From JBGVSA01 sp049840475 (lineage in GTDB: Bacteria; Pseudomonadota; Gammaproteobacteria; Burkholderiales; Rhodocyclaceae): DNA of 64,000 bases. A model generated the notes under the pieces. The model made no database searches and was not told where the DNA came from. It saw nothing but the letters and a program-made list of their open reading frames with translations. The stretch spans positions 992,001-1,056,000 of the forward strand of contig JASGKX010000001.1 in assembly GCA_049840475.1 (NCBI GenBank), read 5' to 3'. Below, one piece after another: positions 15,890 through 24,748 of the stretch. Position 1 is the first letter of the stretch; each line of letters opens with the position of its first letter. Made by a program: the position numbers and the translations under genes.

Positions 15890-17732
15890 GTGAATCACCA
15901 AGCTCTTTCATCTTTCATCTGGTCGGTTGCCGACCTCCTGCGTGGCGACTACAAGCAGTCCGAGTACGGCAAGGTCATCCTGCCTTTCACGGTGTTGCGC
16001 CGTCTGGATTGCGTGCTCGAAGCCACCAAGCCTGCCGTGCTGGCTGAGCTGGAAGCCAAGACCAAGGCCGGGCTGAATCCCGACCCCTTCCTCCTGCGCA
16101 AGGCAGGCCAGAGCTTCTACAACACGTCCCCGCTGGACCTCGTGAAGCTGCTTGGCGACCAGGACCACATCCGCCAGAACCTCTACGCCTACGTGCAGGC
16201 CTTCTCGCCGGCCGCGCGGGACATCTTTGAGCGCTTCGACTTCTACACCCAGGTCGAGCGTCTGGCGAAAGCGAACCTGCTCTACCTCGTCACCGAGAAG
16301 TTCGCCAACATCGACCTGCATCCCGAGGAGGTCGACAACACCAGCATGGGACTAGTGTTTGAAGAGCTCATCCGCAAGTTCGCCGAAATCTCGAACGAGA
16401 CGGCCGGGGAGCACTTCACCCCGCGTGAAGTCATCCGCCTGATGGTGAATCTGCTCTTCATTGAAGACGATGACGTGCTCACCCCCGGCAATGCCGTGGT
16501 GCGTACCATTTACGACCCGACCGCAGGTACCGGCGGCATGCTCTCGGTGGCCGGCGAATACCTGCTGGAGCACAACCCGCAGGCGCGCCTCACCATGTTT
16601 GGCCAGGAACTCAACGACGAGTCCTTCGCCATCTGCAAGGCCGACATGCTCATCAAGGGGCAGGACGTCGCCAACATCGTCGCCGGCAACACGCTCTCGG
16701 AGGATGGTCACGGCGGCCGCAAGTTCGACTACATGCTCTCCAATCCCCCGTTTGGCGTGGAATGGAAAAAGGTCGAAAAGGCCGTGCGGCAGGAGCACGA
16801 GCAGAAAGGCTTCGACGGTCGCTTCGGCCCCGGCCTGCCGCGTGTGTCGGATGGCTCGATGCTCTTCCTGATGCACCTGCTCTCGAAGATGCGCCCGGCG
16901 CAGGATGGCGGCAGCCGCTTCGGCATCGTCCTCAACGGCTCACCGCTCTTCACCGGTGGTGCGGGCAGCGGCGAATCCGAAATCCGCCGCTACGTGCTGG
17001 AGAACGACCTCGTGGAAGCCATCATCGGCCTGCCCACCGACATGTTCTACAACACCGGCATCGCCACCTACGTCTGGATACTTTCCGAACCGCAAGGCTG
17101 ACGACCGCAAGGGTCAGGTGCAGCTCATCGACGCCAGCAGCTTCTGGCAAAAGATGCGCAAGAGCCTCGGCTCCAAACGCAAGGAGATGAACGACGAGCA
17201 CATCGCCACAGTTACCCAGCTATTTGGCAACTTCACCGAAGCTGAGTACATCACCGTGTTTGACGCCGCTGGCCAGCAGGTCGGCGAGCCGCAGCTCGTC
17301 ACCAATACCGACACGCCGCCCACGGCGCCGGCAGGTGGCCGCCTCAAGCGCGTGCCCATTGCCCGCATCTTCGACAACGAAGACTTCGGCTACACCACCC
17401 TCACCGTCGAGCGCCCGCTCAAGGACGAAGCAGGCAAGCCGGTGCTGGGCAGCAAGGGCAAGCAGAAGGGCAAGCCGCAGGCCGACAGCGCCTTGCGCGA
17501 CACCGAGAACGTGCCGCTCTGCGAGGACATCGCCGCCTACTTCAAGCGCGAAGTGCTGCCGCACGCGCCGGATGCCTGGATTGACGAAGAGAAGAGCAAG
17601 GTCGGCTACGAAATTCCCTTCAATCGCCACTTCTATGTCTTCGAGCCGCCGCGCAGCCTGCATGCCATCGATGAAGAGCTCAAGACCGTCTCGGCCAACA
17701 TCATGAAGCTGCTGGAGGGTCTAGCGGAATGA
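15890..17732 (+). CDS. hsdM: Type I restriction-modification methyltransferase subunit HsdM, frameshifted as read
   Basis: Adenine-N6 methyltransferase subunit of a type I R-M complex. The N-terminal HsdM helical domain (SSFIWSVADLLRGDYKQSEYGKVILPFTVLRRLD) precedes the SAM domain with DPTAGTGGML and the catalytic SNPPFG (N-P-P-F). The GTG at 15890, with an upstream AGGAA, is a better start than the upstream in-frame codon at 15836. The frame ends early after TYVWILSEPQG at 17101. Removing one base (G at about 17087) gives YVWILSNRKADDRKGQVQLIDAS and an intact product of about 613 residues. The stop overlaps hsdS by 4 bases. Confidence 0.92.
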
Positions 17733-19042
17733 GTTTGCCGAGGTATTCAGAGTACAAGGACAGTGGTGTTGAATGGTTGGGGAAGATTCCGACGCACTGG
17801 ACGGTTTCTCAAAGCCGGCGGATGTTCAAGGTCCGAAGCGAGCCAGCTCTTGCAGACGACCAGATGCTGACAGCCTCACAGAAATACGGAGTCCTTCTGC
17901 AGGCCGATTTTGTACTTCGAGAGGGTCGGCGGGTAGTAGAAGTCATTCAGGGGAAAGAGAGCTTGAAGCATGTTGAGCCTGATGACTTCATCATCAGCAT
18001 GCGTAGCTTCCAAGGAGGCATTGAGTGGTGCCGACTTCGTGGGTCTACAAGCTTTCACTATGTGATGCTCATCCCAGTTAAGTGGGTCTGCCCAGCCTTC
18101 TTTGCCCATCTGTTGAAATCGACGCCATACATTCAAGCGTTACGGCGAACCACTGACCTGATTCGTGACGGGCAAGAGCTTCGCTTCTCAAATTTCGCCC
18201 AAGTTCCATTGCCAGTCGTCCCGCCGGATGAGCAGGAGGCTATCGCCACCTTTCTTGACCGCGAGACCGCGAAAATCGATGTGCTGATTGCTGAGCAGGA
18301 AAAGCTCATCGCCCTGCTGGCCGAAAAGCGCCAGGCCACCATCTCCCACGCCGTCACCCGCGGCCTCAACCCGGATGCGCCGATGAAGGATTCCGGTGTG
18401 GCCTGGCTAGGGGAGGTGCCAGCGCATTGGGACGTTTGGAAAGTTCGTCACGCTTTCGCTGGTATTGGGAGTGGTACAACCCCGCCTAGTGATGAAGTTA
18501 AGTGGTATGAGGATGGCTCAATTCCTTGGGTGACAACTGGTGAGCTTCGCGAAGAAGAGATTTATATGACCTCTAAAATGGTTACGACAGAGGCTCTCCA
18601 GAAATTTTCGTCTTTACGGATTCACCCGAAAGGTTCGCTTGCTATAGCCATGTATGGAGCAACTATTGGCAGGCTTGGAATCCTTGGAGTAGATGCAGCA
18701 ACAAATCAAGCGTGTTGCGTACTTTCTAGCCCTCGAAGCCTCAATGTGAAGTTTGTGTTTTATTGGCTACGCGCATACAAGCAGCAAATAATTCAGCAGT
18801 TTGCAACGGGAGGCGGGCAACCGAACATTAATCAGGAGATTGTTGCCGCGCTGAGAATTCCTGCTCCTGAACTTAACGAGCAAGCAGAGATTGCTGCTTT
18901 TCTTAACACTGAAACAGCACGGCTTGATGTTCTGGAGGCTCAAGCAGAGTACAGCATCACCTTGCTCAAAGAACGCCGCGCCGCTCTTATCGCCGCCGCC
19001 GTGACCGGCCAGATTGATGTGCGGAGCGCTGCTCCGATATAA
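17729..19042 (+). CDS. hsdS: Type I restriction-modification specificity subunit HsdS
   Basis: 437-residue DNA-recognition subunit with two target-recognition domains and conserved repeats. Each half opens with a near-identical block (YKDSGVEWLGKIPTHW near residue 8; MKDSGVAWLGEVPAHW near 216). Each half also has a helical spacer with ETAKIDVLIAEQEKLIALLAEKRQATISHAV or ETARLDVLEAQAEYSITLLKERRAALIAAAV. The recognition domains use more A/T-rich codons than hsdM or hsdR, as expected where HsdS modules exchange by recombination. The target sequence cannot be predicted by eye. Confidence 0.95.
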   Translation: MSLPRYSEYKDSGVEWLGKIPTHWTVSQSRRMFKVRSEPALADDQMLTASQKYGVLLQADFVLREGRRVVEVIQGKESLKHVEPDDFIISMRSFQGGIEWCRLRGSTSFHYVMLIPVKWVCPAFFAHLLKSTPYIQALRRTTDLIRDGQELRFSNFAQVPLPVVPPDEQEAIATFLDRETAKIDVLIAEQEKLIALLAEKRQATISHAVTRGLNPDAPMKDSGVAWLGEVPAHWDVWKVRHAFAGIGSGTTPPSDEVKWYEDGSIPWVTTGELREEEIYMTSKMVTTEALQKFSSLRIHPKGSLAIAMYGATIGRLGILGVDAATNQACCVLSSPRSLNVKFVFYWLRAYKQQIIQQFATGGGQPNINQEIVAALRIPAPELNEQAEIAAFLNTETARLDVLEAQAEYSITLLKERRAALIAAAVTGQIDVRSAAPI

Positions 19043-19051
19043 ACTACAAGC

Positions 19052-20200
19052 ATGACCCGCGTCTCCATACAACCGGCTATGTTCATCTGGGCCCGCCAGC
19101 GCGCCCGGATGGATGAGGCTGCCCTGTTGGGGCGCTTTCCTCGTCTTCTGGAGTGGGAGTCCGGAGAGGTGTTGCCCACATTGCGCCAACTTGAACAGTT
19201 TGCGCAGGCTACGCATGCACCTTTGGGGTATTTCTTCCTTCCAGAACCGCCGCAGGAAACCTTGCCGATTCCCGACTTCAGGACGATGGGGCGAGACTCT
19301 CCGCGCCTGACTGCTGACCTGCTGGACGTGATTTACACCTGCCAAACGCGGCAGACCTGGTACCGGGACGAAGCACTCGTTAACGGTGAGCTGCCTTTGT
19401 CGTTTGTGGGCAGCGTAAGCATGGATACGGTGCCGATGGTGGTGGCACAACGTATTCGCGACGAGCTTGGTTTCAGTGTGCAGTCGCGTGCTGAATGTAC
19501 GACGTGGGCGGAGGCTTTACGGTTGTTCATTGCGCAGGCTGAGCAGATTGGTGTGATGGTGATGGTCAGCGGCGTAGTGATGAACAACAACACCCGACAT
19601 CTTGACCCGCGAGAATTCAGGGGTTTTGCTCTCGCTGACAATTTGGCGCCTCTAGTGTTCATCAATGGCGCGGATAGCAAGGCTGCCCAGATGTTTACTC
19701 TGGCACATGAACTTGCGCATCTATGGTTGGGGCAGTCGGCATTATCGGACGCCCGGATGACGGAAACCTCTGACTACGCAGTAGAGGTGTGGTGCAACCA
19801 AGTGGCAGCCGAACTGCTTGTTCCTCAGGCGGAGTTTCTCGCTGTGCTTCATGCCGATGAAACGCTAGAGGCGAAGCTGAAGCGACTGGCACGGCACTTC
19901 AAGGTGAGCACATTGGTGCTTTTGCGGCGGATGCTGGATGTAGGCTACTTGAACAGAGGAATGTTCTGGCGCGCATATCGAGATGAGGAGGCGCGTCTGA
20001 AGGACCTTGCCGCTCGGAGTTCGGGAGGCGGCGATTTCTATCGAACCACTGTCGCCCGCGTGAGTAAAAGGTTTGCCCAATCGCTAGTGGTGAGTACCTT
20101 GGAAGGGCGGACCTTATACCGGGATGCATTCCGCATGCTTGGCATTTCCAAGCCAGGAACCTTCAATGAGTTGGGCCGGACGCTGGGGTTCCCTACCTGA
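19052..20200 (+). CDS. ImmA/IrrE family metallo-endopeptidase with N-terminal HTH
   Basis: 382-residue protein. The N-terminal part (about 1-80) resembles an XRE helix-turn-helix (MDEAALLGRFPRLLEWESGEVLPTLRQLEQFAQ). The central ImmA/IrrE peptidase domain has the zinc motif HELAHLWLG (LAHELAH, around residue 214). The C-terminus is longer than in minimal ImmA proteins. In phage and toxin systems such proteins cleave a repressor or act as the antitoxin of a linked PIN-like toxin. The next gene is a DUF4411 PIN-like protein that overlaps by one base, so the two are probably one module embedded in the R-M operon. Confidence 0.9.
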   Translation: MTRVSIQPAMFIWARQRARMDEAALLGRFPRLLEWESGEVLPTLRQLEQFAQATHAPLGYFFLPEPPQETLPIPDFRTMGRDSPRLTADLLDVIYTCQTRQTWYRDEALVNGELPLSFVGSVSMDTVPMVVAQRIRDELGFSVQSRAECTTWAEALRLFIAQAEQIGVMVMVSGVVMNNNTRHLDPREFRGFALADNLAPLVFINGADSKAAQMFTLAHELAHLWLGQSALSDARMTETSDYAVEVWCNQVAAELLVPQAEFLAVLHADETLEAKLKRLARHFKVSTLVLLRRMLDVGYLNRGMFWRAYRDEEARLKDLAARSSGGGDFYRTTVARVSKRFAQSLVVSTLEGRTLYRDAFRMLGISKPGTFNELGRTLGFPT

Positions 20201-20697
20201 TGGCCTACCTGCTGGATGCCAACGTCTTTATTCAAGCCAAGAATCTTCAATACGGCTTTGACTTTTGCCCTGCGTTTTGGGATTGGCTAGCGCAAGCATA
20301 TGGCGCCAAGCGTCTTCGCAGCATTCGCCAAGTGGGCGATGAACTCACCGGAGGTGGGGACGAGTTGGCGGAATGGGCGCTTGGTCAGGACGATGATTTC
20401 TTCCTTGCACCAGATGCTTCTGTGCTCACCGCCGCACAGCGCGTTAGCGCTTGGGTAGTCCAACAAGGCTATGAGCCTGCGGCCGTTAATACCTTTATGC
20501 AGGTTGCGGACTTCTGGCTAGTTGCGGCCGCACTGGCTGGTCATCACACGCTGGTGACCCATGAAGTGGCTTCACCATCAGCTAAAAAAATCAAAATTCC
20601 CAATGTCTGTGTCGGGCTAGGAGTGGAGTTCATTTCTCCCTATCAAATGCTTCGCAAGGAACAGGCTCGTTTCATCTTGGGGTCTACGCCAGCGTGA
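20200..20697 (+). CDS. DUF4411 family PIN-like protein, probable toxin
   Basis: 165-residue PIN-fold protein: MAYLLDANVFIQAKN contains the first catalytic aspartate, ADFWLVAAALAGHHTLVTHE the later acidic block, and KKIKIPNVCVGLGVEFISPYQMLRKE is the characteristic DUF4411 C-terminus. PIN-like nucleases usually cleave RNA. This family is regularly coupled to ImmA/IrrE genes. TGATG overlap with the preceding gene suggests translational coupling. The pair sits between hsdS and hsdR. Toxicity is inferred from family and context, not shown. Confidence 0.88.
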   Translation: MAYLLDANVFIQAKNLQYGFDFCPAFWDWLAQAYGAKRLRSIRQVGDELTGGGDELAEWALGQDDDFFLAPDASVLTAAQRVSAWVVQQGYEPAAVNTFMQVADFWLVAAALAGHHTLVTHEVASPSAKKIKIPNVCVGLGVEFISPYQMLRKEQARFILGSTPA

Positions 20698-20736
20698 ATT
20701 CAGATGCTGGAACAATAGAAATCTAAGGGGGCTGCT

Positions 20737-23700
20737 GTGTTGCATCGGGAACAAAATTTCGAAGCCGAAATTTGTGCTCACCTTTATGCCAATGGCTGGC
20801 TCTACGAAGAAGGCGATGCAGCGAAGTACGACCGGGCGAACGGCCTCTTCCTGCCTGACCTGCTGGCCTGGGTGGAGGAGACGCAGCCGGCGAGCTTCGC
20901 GAAGCTCACCGCCACCCACGGCGCGGCCCTGCCACAGGTGCTGGCTGACCGGGTGCGCAAGAGCCTGAATCTTCCGGACCGCGGCACACTGGATGTGCTG
21001 CGCCGGGGAGTTGAGATGCTGGGGCTGAAAGAGCCGCTGATGCTGGCGCAGTTCAAGCCAGCGTTGGCCATCAACCCGGCTACCCAGGCGAAGTACGCCG
21101 CAAACCGTTTGCGCGTGGTGCGCCAGGTTTGCCATTCGCCCAACAATCCGAAGGAAGAACTGGACCTGGTGCTGTTCCTCAACGGCATCGCGGTGGCGAC
21201 CGTGGAGCTTAAGAGCAACTTCACGCAAAGCGTGCAGGATGCCGTTAACCAGTACCGCTACGACCGTCACCCGCAGCCCAAGGGCGGCGTGCTGGAGCCA
21301 CTGCTGGGCTTCCCCGGCGGGGCGCTGGTGCATTTCGCGGTGAGCCAGTCCGAAGTGATGATGACCACGCGGCTCGCCGGTAAGGAAACCTTCTTCCTGC
21401 CTTTCAACCGGGGCAATGAGGGCGGCGCAGGGAACAAGCCGAATCCGGATGGATTTGCGACGAGCTACCTGTGGGAAGAGGTGTGGGCGCGGGAGAGCTG
21501 GCTGGACATCCTGCATCGCTACCTCATCGGCAAGCGCGACGACAAGAAGCAGCTCAAGAGCGTCATCTTCCCGCGCTATCACCAGCTCGATGCGACGCGG
21601 CAGCTCGTTGCGGACGTACTGGAAAAAGGTGCCGGCGAGCGCTACCTGATTCAACACTCGGCAGGCTCGGGCAAGACCAACTCGATTGCCTGGACAGCGC
21701 ATTTCCTCGCCGACCTGCACGACGCCCAGCACAACAAGCTCTTCGACAGCGTACTGGTGGTGAGCGACCGCAATGTGCTCGACGCGCAACTGCAGGAAGC
21801 CATCTTCGACTTCGAGCGCACCACGGGCGTGGTGGCCACCATCACGAACGAGCACGGTAGCAAGAGCGCCCAGCTCGGCCAGGCGCTGAAGGACGGCAAG
21901 AAAGTCATCGTCTGCACCATCCAGACCTTCCCCTTCGCCCTGCAGGCCGTGCAGGAGCTGGCCGCAACCGATGGCAAGCGTTTCGCGGTGATTGCTGACG
22001 AGGCGCACAGCTCGCAGACCGGTGAGGCTGCGGCCAAGCTCAAACAGCTTCTATCCGCCGAGGAATGGGCCGAGCTGCAGGATGGTGGCGAAGTGGATAC
22101 CGAAGCGCTGCTCGCCGCGCAGATGGAAGCGAAGGCCGGTGCCTCGAAGGGCCTGACCTACATCGCCTTCACCGCCACGCCCAAGGGCAAGACGCTGGAG
22201 CTCTTCGGTCGCAAGGGTGAAGACGGGCTGCCCCAGCCCTTCCACGTCTATTCCATGCGCCAAGCCATCGAAGAAGGCTTCATTCTCGATGTGCTGAAGA
22301 ACTACACCAGCTACAAGCTCGCCTTCAAACTGGCCCACGATGGCCAGGAGTACGACGAGAAAGCGGTGGAGCGTAGCACCGCGATGAAGGGCATCATGCA
22401 GTGGGTACGCCTGCACCCCTACAACATCGCGCAGAAGGTGCAGGTGGTGGTCGAGCACTACCGTGAGAATGTGCAGCCGCTGCTGCAAGGCCGGGCCAAG
22501 GCCATGGTGGTGGTGGGCAGCCGCAAGGAAGCCGTACGCTGGCAGAAAGCCATCCGCGCCTACATCGCCAAGCAGAACTACCCACTGGGCGTGCTGGTGG
22601 CTTTCTCAGGTGAGGTGAATGACTCTGAGAGCTTCCCCGAACCGGTGACCGAGACGAATGCCCAGCTCAACCCCGGCCTCAAGGGGCGGGACATCCGTGA
22701 AGTGTTCAAGGACCCTGACTTCCACCTGCTGTTGGTAGCGAACAAGTTCCAGACCGGCTTCGACCAACCGCTGCTCTGCGGCATGTACGTTGACAAGATG
22801 CTGGGCGGCATCCAGGCGGTGCAGACCCTCTCGCGCCTGAATCGCGCGCACCCCGGCAAGGACACGACCTACATCCTCGACTTCGTCAATGAGCCGGCTG
22901 AAGTGCTTAAGGCCTTCAAGACCTACTACGAGACCGCCGAGCTGGAGGCGACAACAGACCCTCATGCGGTGTATGACCTGCGCGCCAAGCTCGATGCCAC
23001 GGGCTACTACGACGAATTCGAAGTGGACCGTGTCGCCAAGGTCGACCTCGACCCGAACGGCACCCAGAAACAGCTCGATGCCGCCATCGCGCCGGTGGCC
23101 GACCGCCTGCTCAAGCGCTACAAGGCTGCGCAACAAGACAAGCTTGTCGCCGAAGAGCATGGCGACGAGAAAGCAGCGAAGGCCGCCCAAGACACGCTGG
23201 AAGCGCTCGTGCTCTTCAAGAACGACATGGGCGCCTATGTGCGTCTGTATGCCTTTTTGAGCCAGATTTTCGACTACGGCAACACCGACATCGAGAAGCG
23301 CTTCCTGTTTTACAAGCGCCTCATCCCGCTACTGGAGTTTGGCCGCGAGCGCGACACGGTGGACCTCAGCAAGGTCGTGCTGACTCATCACACCCTGAAA
23401 AACCGTGGCAAGCAGGCGCTCAATCTGAGCCATGGCCAAAACTACACACTGCAGCCGATGGACGCGGTGGGCAGCGGCTCGGTGCAGGAAAAGCAGCACG
23501 CTTACCTCGTGGAAATCATCGAGAAGGTGAATGGCCTATTCGAAGGTGAGCTTTCCGACGACGACCAGCTCGTCTACGTGAATGGCGTACTCAAGGGGAA
23601 GCTCCTGGAGAACGAGACCTTGGTTCAGCAGGCCGCCAACAACACCAAGGAACAGTTCGGCAACTCGCCCGACCTCTCCCAAGCCATTCTCCACGCCATC

Positions 23701-23847
23701 ATGGATGCGCTGGATGCCCATCAATCAATGAGTACGCAGGCGCTTGGGTCTGAGCGGGTCCGGGATGGGCTGAAGGACGTACTGTTGGGGCCGGCGCAGT
23801 TGTATGAGGCGTTGAGGGCGCGGGCGCACCCAGAGGCTCGGTTATGA
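20737..23847 (+). CDS. hsdR: Type I restriction endonuclease subunit HsdR
   Basis: 1036-residue translocating restriction subunit. The N-terminal nuclease region has the PD-(D/E)XK-like strand LVLFLNGIAVATVELKSNFTQSVQDAVNQY (E-x-K, then Q). The SF2 motor carries Walker A QHSAGSGKTNSIAW, the DEAH box (IADEAHSSQ) and the helicase-C block QTLSRLNRAHPGKD. A GTG start at 20737 follows an AAGGGG site. It completes the hsdM-hsdS-(ImmA-DUF4411)-hsdR operon. Its GC content and codon use match hsdM, not the recognition domains of hsdS. Confidence 0.95.
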   Translation: MLHREQNFEAEICAHLYANGWLYEEGDAAKYDRANGLFLPDLLAWVEETQPASFAKLTATHGAALPQVLADRVRKSLNLPDRGTLDVLRRGVEMLGLKEPLMLAQFKPALAINPATQAKYAANRLRVVRQVCHSPNNPKEELDLVLFLNGIAVATVELKSNFTQSVQDAVNQYRYDRHPQPKGGVLEPLLGFPGGALVHFAVSQSEVMMTTRLAGKETFFLPFNRGNEGGAGNKPNPDGFATSYLWEEVWARESWLDILHRYLIGKRDDKKQLKSVIFPRYHQLDATRQLVADVLEKGAGERYLIQHSAGSGKTNSIAWTAHFLADLHDAQHNKLFDSVLVVSDRNVLDAQLQEAIFDFERTTGVVATITNEHGSKSAQLGQALKDGKKVIVCTIQTFPFALQAVQELAATDGKRFAVIADEAHSSQTGEAAAKLKQLLSAEEWAELQDGGEVDTEALLAAQMEAKAGASKGLTYIAFTATPKGKTLELFGRKGEDGLPQPFHVYSMRQAIEEGFILDVLKNYTSYKLAFKLAHDGQEYDEKAVERSTAMKGIMQWVRLHPYNIAQKVQVVVEHYRENVQPLLQGRAKAMVVVGSRKEAVRWQKAIRAYIAKQNYPLGVLVAFSGEVNDSESFPEPVTETNAQLNPGLKGRDIREVFKDPDFHLLLVANKFQTGFDQPLLCGMYVDKMLGGIQAVQTLSRLNRAHPGKDTTYILDFVNEPAEVLKAFKTYYETAELEATTDPHAVYDLRAKLDATGYYDEFEVDRVAKVDLDPNGTQKQLDAAIAPVADRLLKRYKAAQQDKLVAEEHGDEKAAKAAQDTLEALVLFKNDMGAYVRLYAFLSQIFDYGNTDIEKRFLFYKRLIPLLEFGRERDTVDLSKVVLTHHTLKNRGKQALNLSHGQNYTLQPMDAVGSGSVQEKQHAYLVEIIEKVNGLFEGELSDDDQLVYVNGVLKGKLLENETLVQQAANNTKEQFGNSPDLSQAILHAIMDALDAHQSMSTQALGSERVRDGLKDVLLGPAQLYEALRARAHPEARL

Positions 23848-23884
23848 GCCAGATGCGAGCCAGCAACAGAGCATATTTTCGCCG

Positions 23885-24748
23885 ATGAACATGCCCACAC
23901 CAAAGGCTGCCGACACCCCTATCACGTCCCAGGCTGTGGACGGGCCGAGGTATCTTCATCACCTGAAGCGAGAAGAACCGCTCACGCTGGATATTGGGGC
24001 TTCGTGCGATGTCTGGGAACTCGACGTGCCCAGCGACGCGGCATGCCTTAGCGAATGGGCCGGTAGATTCCGACAGACTTACTGTCCAGATAGTGACCTC
24101 GACATCCTTCGGGAGGGAACAGGGAAGTCACGAAAGGAATACTTGTTAGAGCTTGTCTTCCCAGATAACAGCATTGCACCTGGACCTGCGGTGCGTGCGG
24201 GAGATTTTGCTGAATTGCTGGTGTCGGACTTCGTGGAATTTATGCTCGGCTACTGGGTGCCGCGTAGCAAGTACGCCGAAAAAGGGAGTCGAGACGAATC
24301 AGTCAAGGGCGTCGACATCGTCGGATTCAAGTGCCCAAATGCCGAGCAACCGAAGGTAACCGACGAGATGCTGACCTTCGAGGTGAAGGCGCAACTGAGC
24401 GGTGGTAAGTACAGTGGCAGGCTACAGGTCGCAGTAAACGACTCGGGAAAGGACTACTTACGGGCCGCCGAAACACTGGCTGCGATGAAACGCCGCATGC
24501 ACGTTGCAAAGCAGGAGGCACAGATGTTGGTTGTGCAGCGATACCAGAACGCTGTGGACCGCCCCTACAGACTTCTATCAGGAGCAGCCGCTGTCTTATC
24601 CGATGATGCATTCGACACCACCGGCATCAAAGAAACCACCGTCGTTGAACACAACAACGCTGGGAGCCTGCAACTCATCGTAGTCAAGGGTAAAGACCTG
24701 ATGAGACTTGCCCACGCTCTTTACCAACGAGCGGCCGATGAAGCCTGA
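23885..24748 (+). CDS. hamA: Hachiman defence protein HamA (DUF1837)
   Basis: 287-residue DUF1837 protein, the nuclease effector of the two-gene Hachiman anti-phage system. Candidate catalytic residues follow the PD-(D/E)XK order: Glu110 in GDFAELLVSDF, Asp144 in VKGVDIVGFK, and Glu166/Lys168 in LTFEVKAQLS. A basic PRSKYAEKGSRDES loop precedes the aspartate. The gene begins 37 bases after hsdR and overlaps the next gene by 11 bases. In studied systems HamA is held inactive by the HamB helicase and degrades DNA when HamB engages invader-linked DNA. Confidence 0.88.
   Translation: MNMPTPKAADTPITSQAVDGPRYLHHLKREEPLTLDIGASCDVWELDVPSDAACLSEWAGRFRQTYCPDSDLDILREGTGKSRKEYLLELVFPDNSIAPGPAVRAGDFAELLVSDFVEFMLGYWVPRSKYAEKGSRDESVKGVDIVGFKCPNAEQPKVTDEMLTFEVKAQLSGGKYSGRLQVAVNDSGKDYLRAAETLAAMKRRMHVAKQEAQMLVVQRYQNAVDRPYRLLSGAAAVLSDDAFDTTGIKETTVVEHNNAGSLQLIVVKGKDLMRLAHALYQRAADEA

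Noticed and set aside
20617..22008. Minus-strand frame of 463 codons in hsdR
   Set aside because: Antisense shadow of a GC-rich gene; the hsdR reading has complete motor motifs.
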